Notes: generated from the letters alone by a model not told the origin. DNA of 15,422 bases from JANNGZ01 sp031404155 (GCA_031404155.1 JANNGZ010000314.1:1-15422); one strand, 5' to 3'; positions 1 through 10,740 are shown, counted from the first letter of the stretch. Made by a program: numbers and translations.

Positions 1-1077
<1,077 letters not shown>

Positions 1078-1083
1078 TGGGGG

Positions 1084-1089
1084 ATTCTA
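1084..1089 (-). promoter_or_regulatory. Putative -10 box (TAGAAT) of uvrD
   Basis: On the minus strand TAGAAT is followed by exactly 6 nt and then the uvrD ATG. A start site 6-7 nt downstream of a sigma70 -10 box would fall on or next to the ATG, giving a leaderless message. I see no good -35 at 16-18 nt. The same spacing occurs in front of the tusA-like gene. Confidence 0.45.
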
Positions 1090-1110
1090 GGAGTCGCATG
1101 CAAGCGCCTC

Positions 1111-1142
1111 ATGAGCAAATGTGGCTCTGCCACTTTGCTCAT
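1111..1142. repeat. Near-perfect inverted repeat between uvrD and the patatin gene
   Basis: Two 13-bp arms (ATGAGCAAA/GTGG and CCACTTTGCTCAT) pair fully apart from a single bulged T at 1120, around a CTCTG loop. There is no T-run after either arm, so it is not a standard intrinsic terminator. It lies between divergent genes, where no terminator is needed. It resembles a dispersed intergenic palindrome, but no second copy was noticed in this window. Confidence 0.7.
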
Positions 1143-1143
1143 A

Positions 1144-1174
1144 CCCCCTCGGGGGGGCAGACGATGTAGTCGTC
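1144..1174. repeat. Two further small hairpins adjoining the inverted repeat
   Basis: Directly after the larger inverted repeat come CCCCC-TC-GGGGG (1144-1155) and GACGA-TGTAG-TCGTC (1160-1174). Together with 1111-1142 they make three consecutive palindromes filling much of the 155-bp uvrD/patatin gap. A mobile-repeat or nucleoid-binding role is possible but not shown. Confidence 0.45.
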
Positions 1175-1232
1175 GGCCTGGGGGCGCTCTCAGGCAAAGA
1201 CCCCGTCACAACGGCGCGGGCACGGTGCGTGC

Positions 1233-2357
1233 ATGCTCGCGGCCATGAGTTCACTGATCGAGAGACTGTGGGGCCACCGCGCCCCGCGCCTGAACCTGGC
1301 GCTGCAAGGCGGCGGTGCACATGGCGCCTTCACCTGGGGCGTGCTCGACGCGCTGCTAGAACACGCACCGTTCCGGCCCGGCGCGGTGAGCGGCGCCAGC
1401 GCCGGCGCGATGAACGCGGCGGTGCTCGCGCATGGTCTGCTCGAGGGCAGCGGGGAAAGCGCCGCCGAGAGCGCTCGCGCGGCGCTCAGCGCCTTCTGGC
1501 TGGGTGTGGCAAGCCGCGTTCCGCTGGACGGCTGGATTGTCGAGCGGCACGACGACCCCGGCGGCCCCGCCATGGCGCCGGGCTTGCGCGCGCTGGTGCA
1601 GTGGACACAGCTCTTCGCGCCGACGCAGTTCAACCCGCTGGATATCAACCCGCTGCGCGAGATCCTGCGCGAGCAGGTCGACTTCGAGCGCCTGCGTTCC
1701 AGCGCCGCGCTGCCGCTGCACATTGCCGCCACACATGCCAACAGCGGCCGCCTGCGTGTGTTCACCAACCAGGACCTTTCGATCGACGCGCTGCTCGCGT
1801 CGGCCTGCATTCCCCACCTGCACCACCCGGTGGTGATCGACGGCGAGCCGTACTGGGACGGCGCCTATGCCGCCAACCCGGTGCTCTCGCCGCTGGTGTT
1901 CGACCCGCGAGCCGGCGACGACACGCTGCTGGTGCTGTTGATGCCGAATGCATGGGCAAGCACGCCGAAGAGCGCCGACGAAATCCGGGCGCGGGTGGCC
2001 GAGGTGGCGTTCCAAAGCACCTTTTTGCGCGAAGCGCGCTGGCTCTCGGAGGCCCAGCGTCTGGCCTGCGAAAGCCCGCGCTGGCGCCGCGGCGGGCTCG
2101 AGCGCGCGCTGGTGCGCCAGCGCTGGCACACGATCGATGGCGGCGAAACGCTGGCGCCCTTGCGCGGCGAAACCCGCTCGATCGCCACCACCACCTTCCT
2201 CGAACAACTGCGCGACGCGGGCCGCGCACAAGCGCTGCGCTGGCTGCAGGCGCATGCGGCCGACGTGGGGCAACGCTCCAGCGCCGACCTGTTCGCGCTC
2301 TATGCGGCTGCACCGCCGACACCGCCGGCGCCGTCGCTGGCGCCGGCAGCCGCGTAG
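1233..2357 (+). CDS. Patatin-like phospholipase family protein
   Basis: Predicted serine lipid acyl hydrolase with a Ser-Asp dyad. Counting from ATG 1233, the oxyanion-hole loop LALQGGGAHGAF is at about 22-33. The nucleophile elbow GASAG (54-58) places the Ser at 56. The catalytic Asp box DGAYAANP places Asp at 209. The C-terminal part, from about residue 230 (NAWASTPKSADEI onward), resembles the accessory domain seen in bacterial patatins of about 370-400 aa (DUF3734 type, from memory). No signal peptide or membrane segment is visible, so a cytosolic or peripheral membrane location is likely. The start could be ATG 1233 or ATG 1245; neither has a clear ribosome-binding site. It diverges from uvrD and is followed by a hairpin with a T-run. 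The physiological substrate cannot be told from sequence. Confidence 0.88.
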   Translation: MLAAMSSLIERLWGHRAPRLNLALQGGGAHGAFTWGVLDALLEHAPFRPGAVSGASAGAMNAAVLAHGLLEGSGESAAESARAALSAFWLGVASRVPLDGWIVERHDDPGGPAMAPGLRALVQWTQLFAPTQFNPLDINPLREILREQVDFERLRSSAALPLHIAATHANSGRLRVFTNQDLSIDALLASACIPHLHHPVVIDGEPYWDGAYAANPVLSPLVFDPRAGDDTLLVLLMPNAWASTPKSADEIRARVAEVAFQSTFLREARWLSEAQRLACESPRWRRGGLERALVRQRWHTIDGGETLAPLRGETRSIATTTFLEQLRDAGRAQALRWLQAHAADVGQRSSADLFALYAAAPPTPPAPSLAPAAA

Positions 2358-2360
2358 AAT
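2355..2360 (+). promoter_or_regulatory. Possible -10 box (TAGAAT) upstream of guaC
   Basis: The TAG stop codon of the patatin gene forms the first half of TAGAAT. The same arrangement is seen at the NUDIX/tusA junction. If used, transcription would begin near 2367 and give guaC a leader of about 165 nt. No convincing -35 element is present. Confidence 0.3.
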
Positions 2361-2365
2361 TCGCC

Positions 2366-2394
2366 ACCGGGCCCAAATGCTGGCGCCCGGTTTT
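2366..2394 (+). terminator. Probable intrinsic terminator after the patatin gene
   Basis: A 7-bp GC-rich stem ACCGGGC/GCCCGGT, with possible extra inner CC/GG pairs, is followed by TTT directly after the last stem T (four T in total, 2391-2394). It starts 9 nt after the stop codon. If guaC is transcribed from a promoter at 2355-2360, the same element would sit at the very 5' end of the guaC message. Confidence 0.6.
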
Positions 2395-2397
2395 CAT

Positions 2398-2531
2398 TGC
2401 GGGCTCCGCACCGTCCTCCAGCCGACGGATTTGCGGGCCCGGAAACCGGGTCTCAGGTCAAGCGCTCGCAGCCTTCGCAGCGGCACTGCCCCAACGCCGT
2501 GGCCCACCTGACGAGACCCGAAGCCAACACC
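2398..2531 (+). promoter_or_regulatory. Structured 5' leader of guaC, candidate cis-regulatory RNA
   Basis: The 134 nt before the guaC ATG can be folded almost completely. Two adjacent hairpins are TGCGG/CCGCA (2398-2410) and CCGTC/GACGG (2411-2428). A third is CCCGG-AAA-CCGGG (2438-2450). A long closing stem pairs CGGGTCTC + AGGT (2447-2458) with ACCT + GAGACCCG (2506-2520), with a 3-nt bulge GAC. It encloses two smaller potential stems: CGCT/AGCG near 2463-2482, with a bulge, and CGGC/GCCG near 2481-2499. The third hairpin and the closing stem share 2447-2450, so they are mutually exclusive. The closing stem ends 11 nt before the ATG. I do not recognise it as a known riboswitch class. GC-rich DNA forms short stems easily, so only the 12-bp stem is strong evidence. 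Confidence 0.4.
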
Positions 2532-3509
2532 ATGGAAATCTTCGACTACGACAACATCCTGCTGTTGCCGCGCCGGTGCCGCGTCGACAGCCGCGGCGAA
2601 TGCGACCCCTCGGTCGAGTTCGGTGGCCGGCGCTTCCTGCTGCCCGCCGTGCCGGCGAACATGAAGACGGTGCTCGACGAGCCGATCGCGCGCCTGCTCG
2701 CCGAAACCGGCCACTTCTACGTGATGCACCGCTTCGACCTCGACAGCGTGGCCTTCGCGCGCCGCATGCGCGACACCGGGCTGTTCGTGTCGATCAGCTC
2801 GGGCGTGAAAGCGGCGGACATGGCGGTCGTGGACCAGCTCGCCGCCGACGGTGTCGGCGCCGACTACATCACGATCGACATCGCCCATGGCCATGCCGAC
2901 AGCGTGCGCAAGATGATCGAGCACATCAAGGGCAAGCTGCCCGAGGCCTTCGTGATCGCCGGCAACGTGGGCACGCCCGAGGGTGTGATCGACCTCGAGA
3001 ACTGGGGCGCGGACGCGACCAAGGTCGGCATCGGCCCGGGCAAAGTTTGCATCACACGGCTGAAGACCGGCTTCGGCACCGGCGGCTGGCAGCTCTCGGC
3101 CTTGAAGTGGTGCGCGCGTGTGGCGACCAAACCGATCGTCGCCGACGGCGGCATCCGCCACCATGGCGACATCGCCAAGAGCGTGCGCTTCGGCGCCGCG
3201 ATGGTGATGATCGGCTCGCTCTTCGCCGGCCATGAGGAGAGCCCGGGCGAAACGGTGGAGCTCGACGGCAAGCTGTTCAAGGAGTACTACGGCAGCGCCT
3301 CGGACTTCAACAAGGGCGAGTACAAACATGTCGAGGGCAAACGCATCCTCGAGCCGATCAAGGGCCGCCTGGCCGACACCCTGCGCGAGATGCGCGAGGA
3401 CTTGCAGAGCTCGATCAGCTATGCCGGCGGGCGCACCCTGGCCGACCTGCGCAAGGTGAACTACGTGGTGCTCGGCGGCGAGAACGCCGGCGAGCACCTG
3501 TTCATGTAG
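2532..3509 (+). CDS. guaC: GMP reductase (IMPDH/GMPR family, short bacterial type)
   Basis: GMP reductase converts GMP to IMP with NADPH, releasing ammonia, in purine salvage. From ATG 2532 the protein has 325 residues, the usual length of the shorter bacterial GuaC type. It lacks the CBS-domain insertion of IMP dehydrogenase. Visible landmarks are the N-terminal YDNILLLPRR, VPANMKTV, the active-site loop GIGPGKVCITR with Cys173, the phosphate-binding ADGGIRHHGDIAKS and FGAAMVMIGSLFAG, and the C-terminal ISYAGGRTLADLR. An in-frame extension back to 2397 is rejected because it has no family similarity and would erase the leader. No strong Shine-Dalgarno is visible. Gene and product are clear; an IMPDH is unlikely given the short length and missing CBS pair. 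Confidence 0.93.
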   Translation: MEIFDYDNILLLPRRCRVDSRGECDPSVEFGGRRFLLPAVPANMKTVLDEPIARLLAETGHFYVMHRFDLDSVAFARRMRDTGLFVSISSGVKAADMAVVDQLAADGVGADYITIDIAHGHADSVRKMIEHIKGKLPEAFVIAGNVGTPEGVIDLENWGADATKVGIGPGKVCITRLKTGFGTGGWQLSALKWCARVATKPIVADGGIRHHGDIAKSVRFGAAMVMIGSLFAGHEESPGETVELDGKLFKEYYGSASDFNKGEYKHVEGKRILEPIKGRLADTLREMREDLQSSISYAGGRTLADLRKVNYVVLGGENAGEHLFM

Positions 3510-3527
3510 GCGCAACCGCGCGCCTAC
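3506..3527. terminator. Hairpin between convergent guaC and S41 protease genes
   Basis: GTAGGCGC and GCGCCTAC form a perfect 8-bp stem around AACCGC. The guaC stop TAG (3507-3509) is inside the left arm, and the stop codon of the opposing gene begins only 4 bp beyond the right arm. There is no T-run on either side, so it may stop or stabilise both transcripts rather than act as a classical terminator. Confidence 0.5.
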
Positions 3528-3530
3528 GCG

Positions 3531-4925
3531 TCACCGCGGCAGCATCACCCCCGGCACGCCTTCACCACCGCCGCTGCCACGCACCACCCCCGGCCGCGCC
3601 GCGAGCGGGCGTTCGCGGGTGCCGAGCGCCGCGGCGGTGCCCGGCGGGCAGACGCCGTTGTCGGCATGGGACTTGGCCACGCCGAGCAAGGCTTCGTCGA
3701 CCGCGCCGAGCGGCTTGCTCAGGTTGTCGGCGAGCACGCAGGTGGCCTCGAAGCCGTCGAAGTAGCGACCCTCGTTGCGTGCGTTCACGCTCTCGAAATT
3801 GACGACGCTGTAAGTGGTGCCGCAGCCGTCGTCCTGCGGCAGGAAACCGACCGGCTTGCCGCAACTGGTTTCGCCGACGGCCACCACGTTGATGCCAACG
3901 CCGCGCAGGCCGTTGATCACCTGCTCGCTCGCCGAACAGGTGCGCCGGCCCATCAGCACGTACACCCGCGACAGGCCGAGTGCGGACACCGGGTTGCCGA
4001 AGTTGAAGGTCTGGTTGTTGGCCGCGGCTTGGCGGTCGTTGTAGAGCAACTGGGCAAACGGCTGCCCGGCGCGCGTGGCGCCGGTGACGTAGGACGCCAG
4101 GTTGTTTGCCACCGAGACCAGGCCGCCGCCGTTGTAGCGCATGTCGAGCACCAGGTCCTGCACGCCGTCGGCCCTGAATTGCGCGAAGGCCGTTTGCAAG
4201 GGCGTGGCGGTCTGGCTGATCATGTCCTTGACGAAGATGTAGCCGACCTTGCGCCCGGCGGCCGTGGTGTGCACGCTGGCATGGCGCACCGGGGTCAGGT
4301 CGTGCACGGTCGCGGTGAGCGTGACCGTGCGGTCGACACCCGCGTTGCGCAGCACCAGGGTCAGCGTGTTGCCGGACGCCGTGGGCGTGAGGGCCGAGAA
4401 GTCGTTGGCGGTGATCATGTCGGCGGCGCTGCGCCCGTTGGCTGAGACCACCTGGTCGCCGCGCGCCACGCCTTGCGTCGAAGCGGGCGACGCCGGCTCG
4501 ACATAACGCACCAGCAGCGGCCGCGCCGGCTGGCCAGCCACTTCGAGCCCGGCCACGCTGACGCCGTAGCCGAGCGTCTTGCCATCGCCGTAGAAGCGGT
4601 TGAATTCCGTCGTGGACTGGAAGAAGCTGTAGCGGTCATCCGGGAAGGTGGCGTTGCCGCCGAAGAGCAGCGCGTCGAAGTAGGCTGCCACGGTGGCGTA
4701 GGCGCCCGGGTTTGGGTTGGGGCTGATCGCGTACCAGAAGTACCAGTCCTGCATGTAGTCGCGCAGCCAGACCTGCTCGTCGGCCACGACACCGCAGGTC
4801 CGCGGCGGCGGGGGGCCATCGCTGTAATCGCCGCCGCCGCCGCAGGCGGCCAGCAGCACCGGAAACGCACAAAGGGCGGCGCGCATGGCGCGGGCAAGGC
4901 GTGTGGGCAAGGGCTTGGGTTGCAT
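3531..4925 (-). CDS. S41 family (C-terminal processing-like) peptidase, predicted lipoprotein
   Basis: Predicted envelope serine endopeptidase of family S41 with a Ser/Lys dyad, 464 aa. Residues 7-28 form a lipoprotein signal with lipobox LAAC (Cys28), followed by a Gly/Pro-rich linker. An N-terminal helical segment (about 48-115) precedes a PDZ-like domain (about 118-205, with ARGDQVVSANGRSAADM). The protease core contains VGYIFVKDM, LVLDMRYNGGG and RTCSASEQVINGL, with likely nucleophile Ser331, then VGETSCGKPVG with likely general base Lys357. Six cysteines follow the lipobox (44, 330, 355, 368, 396, 426), two of them beside the dyad. The start is supported by GGAG 8 nt upstream. It converges on guaC with 21 bp between stop codons and diverges from valS. 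The substrate is unknown. It is smaller and more divergent than housekeeping CtpA/Prc. Confidence 0.88.
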   Translation of the reverse strand: MQPKPLPTRLARAMRAALCAFPVLLAACGGGGDYSDGPPPPRTCGVVADEQVWLRDYMQDWYFWYAISPNPNPGAYATVAAYFDALLFGGNATFPDDRYSFFQSTTEFNRFYGDGKTLGYGVSVAGLEVAGQPARPLLVRYVEPASPASTQGVARGDQVVSANGRSAADMITANDFSALTPTASGNTLTLVLRNAGVDRTVTLTATVHDLTPVRHASVHTTAAGRKVGYIFVKDMISQTATPLQTAFAQFRADGVQDLVLDMRYNGGGLVSVANNLASYVTGATRAGQPFAQLLYNDRQAAANNQTFNFGNPVSALGLSRVYVLMGRRTCSASEQVINGLRGVGINVVAVGETSCGKPVGFLPQDDGCGTTYSVVNFESVNARNEGRYFDGFEATCVLADNLSKPLGAVDEALLGVAKSHADNGVCPPGTAAALGTRERPLAARPGVVRGSGGGEGVPGVMLPR

Positions 4926-4933
4926 CGTCGGAT

Positions 4934-4937
4934 CTCC
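4934..4937 (-). promoter_or_regulatory. Ribosome-binding site (GGAG) of the S41 peptidase gene
   Basis: GGAG on the minus strand with an 8-nt spacer fixes the start at 4925. It is one of only two clear Shine-Dalgarno sequences at appropriate spacing seen in this window. Confidence 0.6.
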
Positions 4938-4971
4938 GGCTTTCGAGGCGTGGCGGCCAAGGTAGCACGCC

Positions 4972-5028
4972 TAGAATCGCCAACTTCCCCCGACTGCTTT
5001 ACGTTGACAAGCCTTTACACGACGGAGG
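4972..5028 (+). promoter_or_regulatory. Candidate promoter/leader elements of valS
   Basis: TAGAAT at 4972-4977 looks like a -10 box, TTGACA at 5004-5009 looks like a -35 but has no matching -10, and GGAGG lies at 5024-5028. GGAGG is 15 nt before a TTG (5044) and 42 nt before the preferred ATG (5071), too far from either to be a normal ribosome-binding site. The elements do not combine into one convincing promoter. Confidence 0.25.
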
Positions 5029-5070
5029 CCCGCGGCCGCCGGCTTGCGCCACCCTTTCCCGATCGTTCCG

Positions 5071-8025
<2,955 letters not shown>

Positions 8026-9024
8026 ACTCGTTGCGCTCCAGCGCCGGCTGCATCTGAAGCAGCTCGTCGATGCGCTTGGCCACGGTCCAGGCGCTGCGGA
8101 TGCGCGACTCGCGCGTGGTGGCGGCCAGGCGCGGCGTGACTTGCAGCGAGTCGATGTCGTGCAGCGGCCGGCCCGGGTCCAGCGCACCGGGCTCCAGGCT
8201 GTCGAACCAGGCCGCAGCCATGCGGCCGGTGCCGAGCACGTCGGCCAGCGCTTCTTCGTCGAAGACACTCGAGTGGGTCAGGCTCACCATGACTTGGTTG
8301 GGCCGGCAGAAGGGCAGCACCCGCTCGCCGAGCAGGCCCCGGTAGCGGCTGAAGTAGGTGAGCTGGACGCAGACCGCATCGCTCTGGTCCATCAGGTCGC
8401 GCAGGCCCAGCGGCTCGATATTCCAGCGGCCCCAGAGGCCGTCCGACGCATGCAAGGAAGGGTCGTAGCCCACCACCCGCGAGCCGAAGGCGGCAAGGAT
8501 CTGCGCCAGCGTCTTGGCCGCCGGCACCATGCCCACCAGCCCCACGGTGGCGCCGCCGAGTTCGCGGCCGACACGCAGGCCTTCACCATTGACAATCGGC
8601 ACGCGGCGCAGCATCGACAGCAGGGCACCGATCATGAATTCGGCCTCGGCCGCGGCGCTGGCGGTCGGGCTGCGCACCACCTCCACGCCGGCCTTGCCGC
8701 AGGCATCGAGGTCGATATTTTCGGCCCCCGAGCTGACACGGCCGACGGCGCGCAGCACCGGCGCATAGTGAAGCGCCGCCGAGTCGATGGCCACCGAAGC
8801 CGGCACGATCAAGGCACGGACGTTGAAGAGCGCCTGCCGCAACGCCCGCGGGTCGCGGGCGAGGTCAGGGGCATATCTCACGGCGTGGCGCTCGACGAGC
8901 CACTGCATGACCTCTGGCTCGAGCGGTTCAACAATCAGCACATCCATGCGTGAATTGGGTCGCTCGACACGGTGACACTGCATGCCACAATGAACCCAAT
9001 CTCCCTCTCGACGATTGTATGTAG

Positions 9025-9891
9025 ATGAACGTCACCAAAGCCATCTTCCCGGTTGCCGGCCTCGGCACCCGCTTCCTGCCCGCCACTAAAGCGCAACCCA
9101 AAGAGATGCTCCCGGTGGTGGACAAGCCGCTGATCCAGTACGCCGTTGAGGAGGCGTACGCGGCCGGCATTCGTCAGATGATCTTCGTCACCGGCCGACA
9201 CAAGCGTCCGATTGAAGATCACTTTGACATGACTTTCGAGCTCGAGATAGCCCTTGAACAGGCGGGAAAGCAAGAACTGTTGGATGTCGTTCGCGGCATC
9301 AAGCCCGACGACATGGAATGCATCTATGTGCGCCAGGCGCAAGCGCTCGGCCTCGGCCACGCGGTGCTCTGTGGCCGCCGCCTCGTCGGCGACGAGCCGT
9401 TCGCGGTGCTGCTCGCCGACGACCTGATGGTCGGCCAGCCGCCGGTGATGGCACAGATGACCGCGCAGTTCCGCGAGTGGCGCGCTTCGATTCTCGCGGT
9501 GCAGGAAGTGCCCGCGGAACACACCCAGCGCTACGGCATCGTCGCCGGCACGCCGGTCTCCGACCGCATGGTGGAGGTGAACCGCATCGTCGAAAAGCCG
9601 GCGCCGAAGGACGCGCCGTCACGCCTCGGCGTGGCCGGCCGCTACATCCTCACGCCCGGGGTTTTCCATGAGATCGCCAACCAGCCGCGTGGCGTCGGCG
9701 GCGAAATCCAGCTCACCGATGGCATCGCCGCGCTGTTGCGCCGCGAGAAGGTTTTTGCTTACCGCTACGAAGGCAAGCGCTACGACTGCGGCAGCAAGGA
9801 GGGTTTCCTTCAGGCCAATGTGGAACTCGCGCTGGCGCACCCGCAACTCGGGGCCGGTTTCCGCGAATACCTCAAGGGCGTGCCGCTCTAG
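9025..9891 (+). CDS. galU: UTP-glucose-1-phosphate uridylyltransferase
   Basis: Makes UDP-glucose from UTP and glucose 1-phosphate, feeding lipopolysaccharide, exopolysaccharide and galactose metabolism in the cytoplasm. The 288-aa product has the nucleotide-binding signature AGLGTRFLPATKAQPKEMLP (11-30), followed by VDKPLIQYAVEEA and GRHKRPIEDHFD. It also has GLGHAVLCG, the Asp-containing VLLADDLM, VNRIVEKP and the C-terminal GGEIQLTDGIAALL and YDCGSKEGF. Length and motif order are those of bacterial GalU. The ATG at 9025 is the natural family start; no ribosome-binding site is visible. The stretch from about 9145 to 9300 uses noticeably more AT-rich codons (ATA, GGA, CTT, ATT, TTT) than the rest of the gene. 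It is transcribed away from the dehydrogenase-like gene and converges on the tusA-like gene. Confidence 0.96.
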   Translation: MNVTKAIFPVAGLGTRFLPATKAQPKEMLPVVDKPLIQYAVEEAYAAGIRQMIFVTGRHKRPIEDHFDMTFELEIALEQAGKQELLDVVRGIKPDDMECIYVRQAQALGLGHAVLCGRRLVGDEPFAVLLADDLMVGQPPVMAQMTAQFREWRASILAVQEVPAEHTQRYGIVAGTPVSDRMVEVNRIVEKPAPKDAPSRLGVAGRYILTPGVFHEIANQPRGVGGEIQLTDGIAALLRREKVFAYRYEGKRYDCGSKEGFLQANVELALAHPQLGAGFREYLKGVPL

Positions 9892-9954
9892 CCTGCCGTA
9901 TCGCCGCCGCAAGGCGACCGGTAGCGAGCCCCGGAAGCCGAAAGCAGCGTCGGC

Positions 9955-9985
9955 CCTGCGCTGCGGCGCCTAGCGCCGGCGCAGG
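9955..9985. terminator. Hairpin at the galU/tusA convergent junction
   Basis: CCTGCGC (9955-9961) pairs with GCGCAGG (9979-9985), and an inner GGCGC/GCGCC stem encloses the loop CTA, which is the tusA stop codon on the minus strand. Twelve base pairs are possible with a small internal loop. There is no T-run. It probably affects transcript ends on both strands. Confidence 0.45.
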
Positions 9986-10197
9986 AAGTGCACGAACTCG
10001 TCGGCGCTGGAGCTTTGCTCCACCAGCTCGTTGCCGGTCTGGCGCGCAAAGGCCTGGAAATCGCGCACCGAGCCGGGGTCGGTGGCCACCACCTTGAGCA
10101 CCTCGCCTGACGCCATTTCGCTCAAGGCCTTCTTGGCCTTGAGGATCGGCAGCGGGCAGTTCAGGCCACGGGTGTCGAGCTCTTTGTTTGCGTCCAT
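9970..10197 (-). CDS. tusA: TusA-family sulfur carrier protein
   Basis: A 75-aa member of the TusA/SirA/YedF family, small sulfur carriers that hold a persulfide on a conserved Cys. The family signature LDTRGLNCPLPILKAKKAL is present, with the CPxP motif at Cys14-Pro17, followed by GEVLKVVATDPGSVRDF and the C-terminal strand ending FVHFLRRR. Length is typical. The start could be ATG 10197 or the GTG immediately before it (10200); ATG fits the family. It lies 9 nt downstream of the NUDIX gene, and a TAGAAT box overlapping the NUDIX stop codon suggests its own promoter. The position behind cysM suggests sulfur trafficking. Whether it is the true tRNA-thiolation TusA or a paralogue cannot be decided, because no TusBCD/E is in the window. 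Confidence 0.88.
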   Translation of the reverse strand: MDANKELDTRGLNCPLPILKAKKALSEMASGEVLKVVATDPGSVRDFQAFARQTGNELVEQSSSADEFVHFLRRR

Positions 10198-10203
10198 CAC
10201 GCG

Positions 10204-10209
10204 ATTCTA
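10204..10209 (-). promoter_or_regulatory. Putative -10 box (TAGAAT) of the tusA-like gene
   Basis: TAGAAT on the minus strand begins with the TAG stop of the NUDIX gene and is followed by exactly 6 nt (CGCGTG) before the ATG. This is the same distance as at uvrD. It predicts a transcript starting at or within a few bases of the ATG. The -35 region, which lies inside the NUDIX coding sequence, is weak. Confidence 0.45.
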
Positions 10210-10740
10210 CTTTCGCGCCCAGTCGAAGAACTGCGGCTCGATGCCGCGTGAGCGCAGCCAGTCGGCCAGCGCGTAGCCGGTGCCTGCCGGCCAGCAACGC
10301 ACTTCGCCGGGCGCATACAGCCTGTACTCGGCCAATTCCGGCGACAGGCGCACCTCGCCCCGAGCGCTGGCGTGGTAGGCCACGATCACCTGGTTCATGC
10401 GCTGGAAGTCGTAGACGCCGATCAGCTTCAGCGTGTCCACCTGGAGCGAGGTTTCTTCGGCCACCTCGCGCCGGATGCCCTCCTCGGGCGTCTCACCCGC
10501 TTCCATGAAGCCGGTGATCAGGCCGAACATCTTGCCGGTCCAGGACGCGTTGCGAGCCAGCAGCACCTGGCCGTCACGGTCGCTGCATTCGATCACCGCG
10601 GCCAGCACCGGAGTGGGGTTGTTCCAGTGGGTGAACTCACACGCGGTGCAGCGCAAACGCTGCTTCGGCCCGCCGTCTTCGTCGGCGCTGCGCAACTCGA
10701 GCGAGCTCGCACACTGTGGGCAAAAGCGGTACTCGGCCAT
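10207..10740 (-). CDS. NUDIX hydrolase with N-terminal zinc ribbon
   Basis: Predicted 177-aa pyrophosphohydrolase of the NUDIX superfamily, acting on a nucleoside diphosphate linked to another group; the substrate is not determinable. A zinc ribbon (Cys7, Cys10, Cys31, Cys34) recalls NADH pyrophosphatase NudC-like proteins, though this one is shorter and lacks the NudC N-terminal domain. The NUDIX box runs from Gly77 to Leu99 (GFMEAGETPEEGIRREVAEE, then TSL), with the metal-binding REVAEE intact. The usual Gly near the end of the box is Ser98. The start ATG shares its A with the TGA stop of cysM (TGATG), which implies translational coupling. The longer in-frame reading upstream runs through cysM in another frame and is not real. 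Its TAG stop overlaps the proposed tusA promoter. Confidence 0.88.
   Translation of the reverse strand: MAEYRFCPQCASSLELRSADEDGGPKQRLRCTACEFTHWNNPTPVLAAVIECSDRDGQVLLARNASWTGKMFGLITGFMEAGETPEEGIRREVAEETSLQVDTLKLIGVYDFQRMNQVIVAYHASARGEVRLSPELAEYRLYAPGEVRCWPAGTGYALADWLRSRGIEPQFFDWARK

Noticed and set aside
2397..2531. N-terminal extension of GuaC by 45 codons
   Set aside because: The family starts at MEIFDYDNILL; the extension is unlike GMP reductases and covers the structured leader.
1121..3235. 704-codon plus-strand open frame across the patatin and guaC genes
   Set aside because: It runs out of frame through two well-supported genes and is Arg/Ala-rich with no domain pattern.
2394..3515. 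373-codon minus-strand open frame opposite guaC
   Set aside because: GuaC on the plus strand has all family motifs; the antisense frame has none.
5004..5032. TTGACA as the -35 of a valS promoter
   Set aside because: At 16-18 nt spacing the sequence is GGCCCG-like and does not resemble a -10 box.
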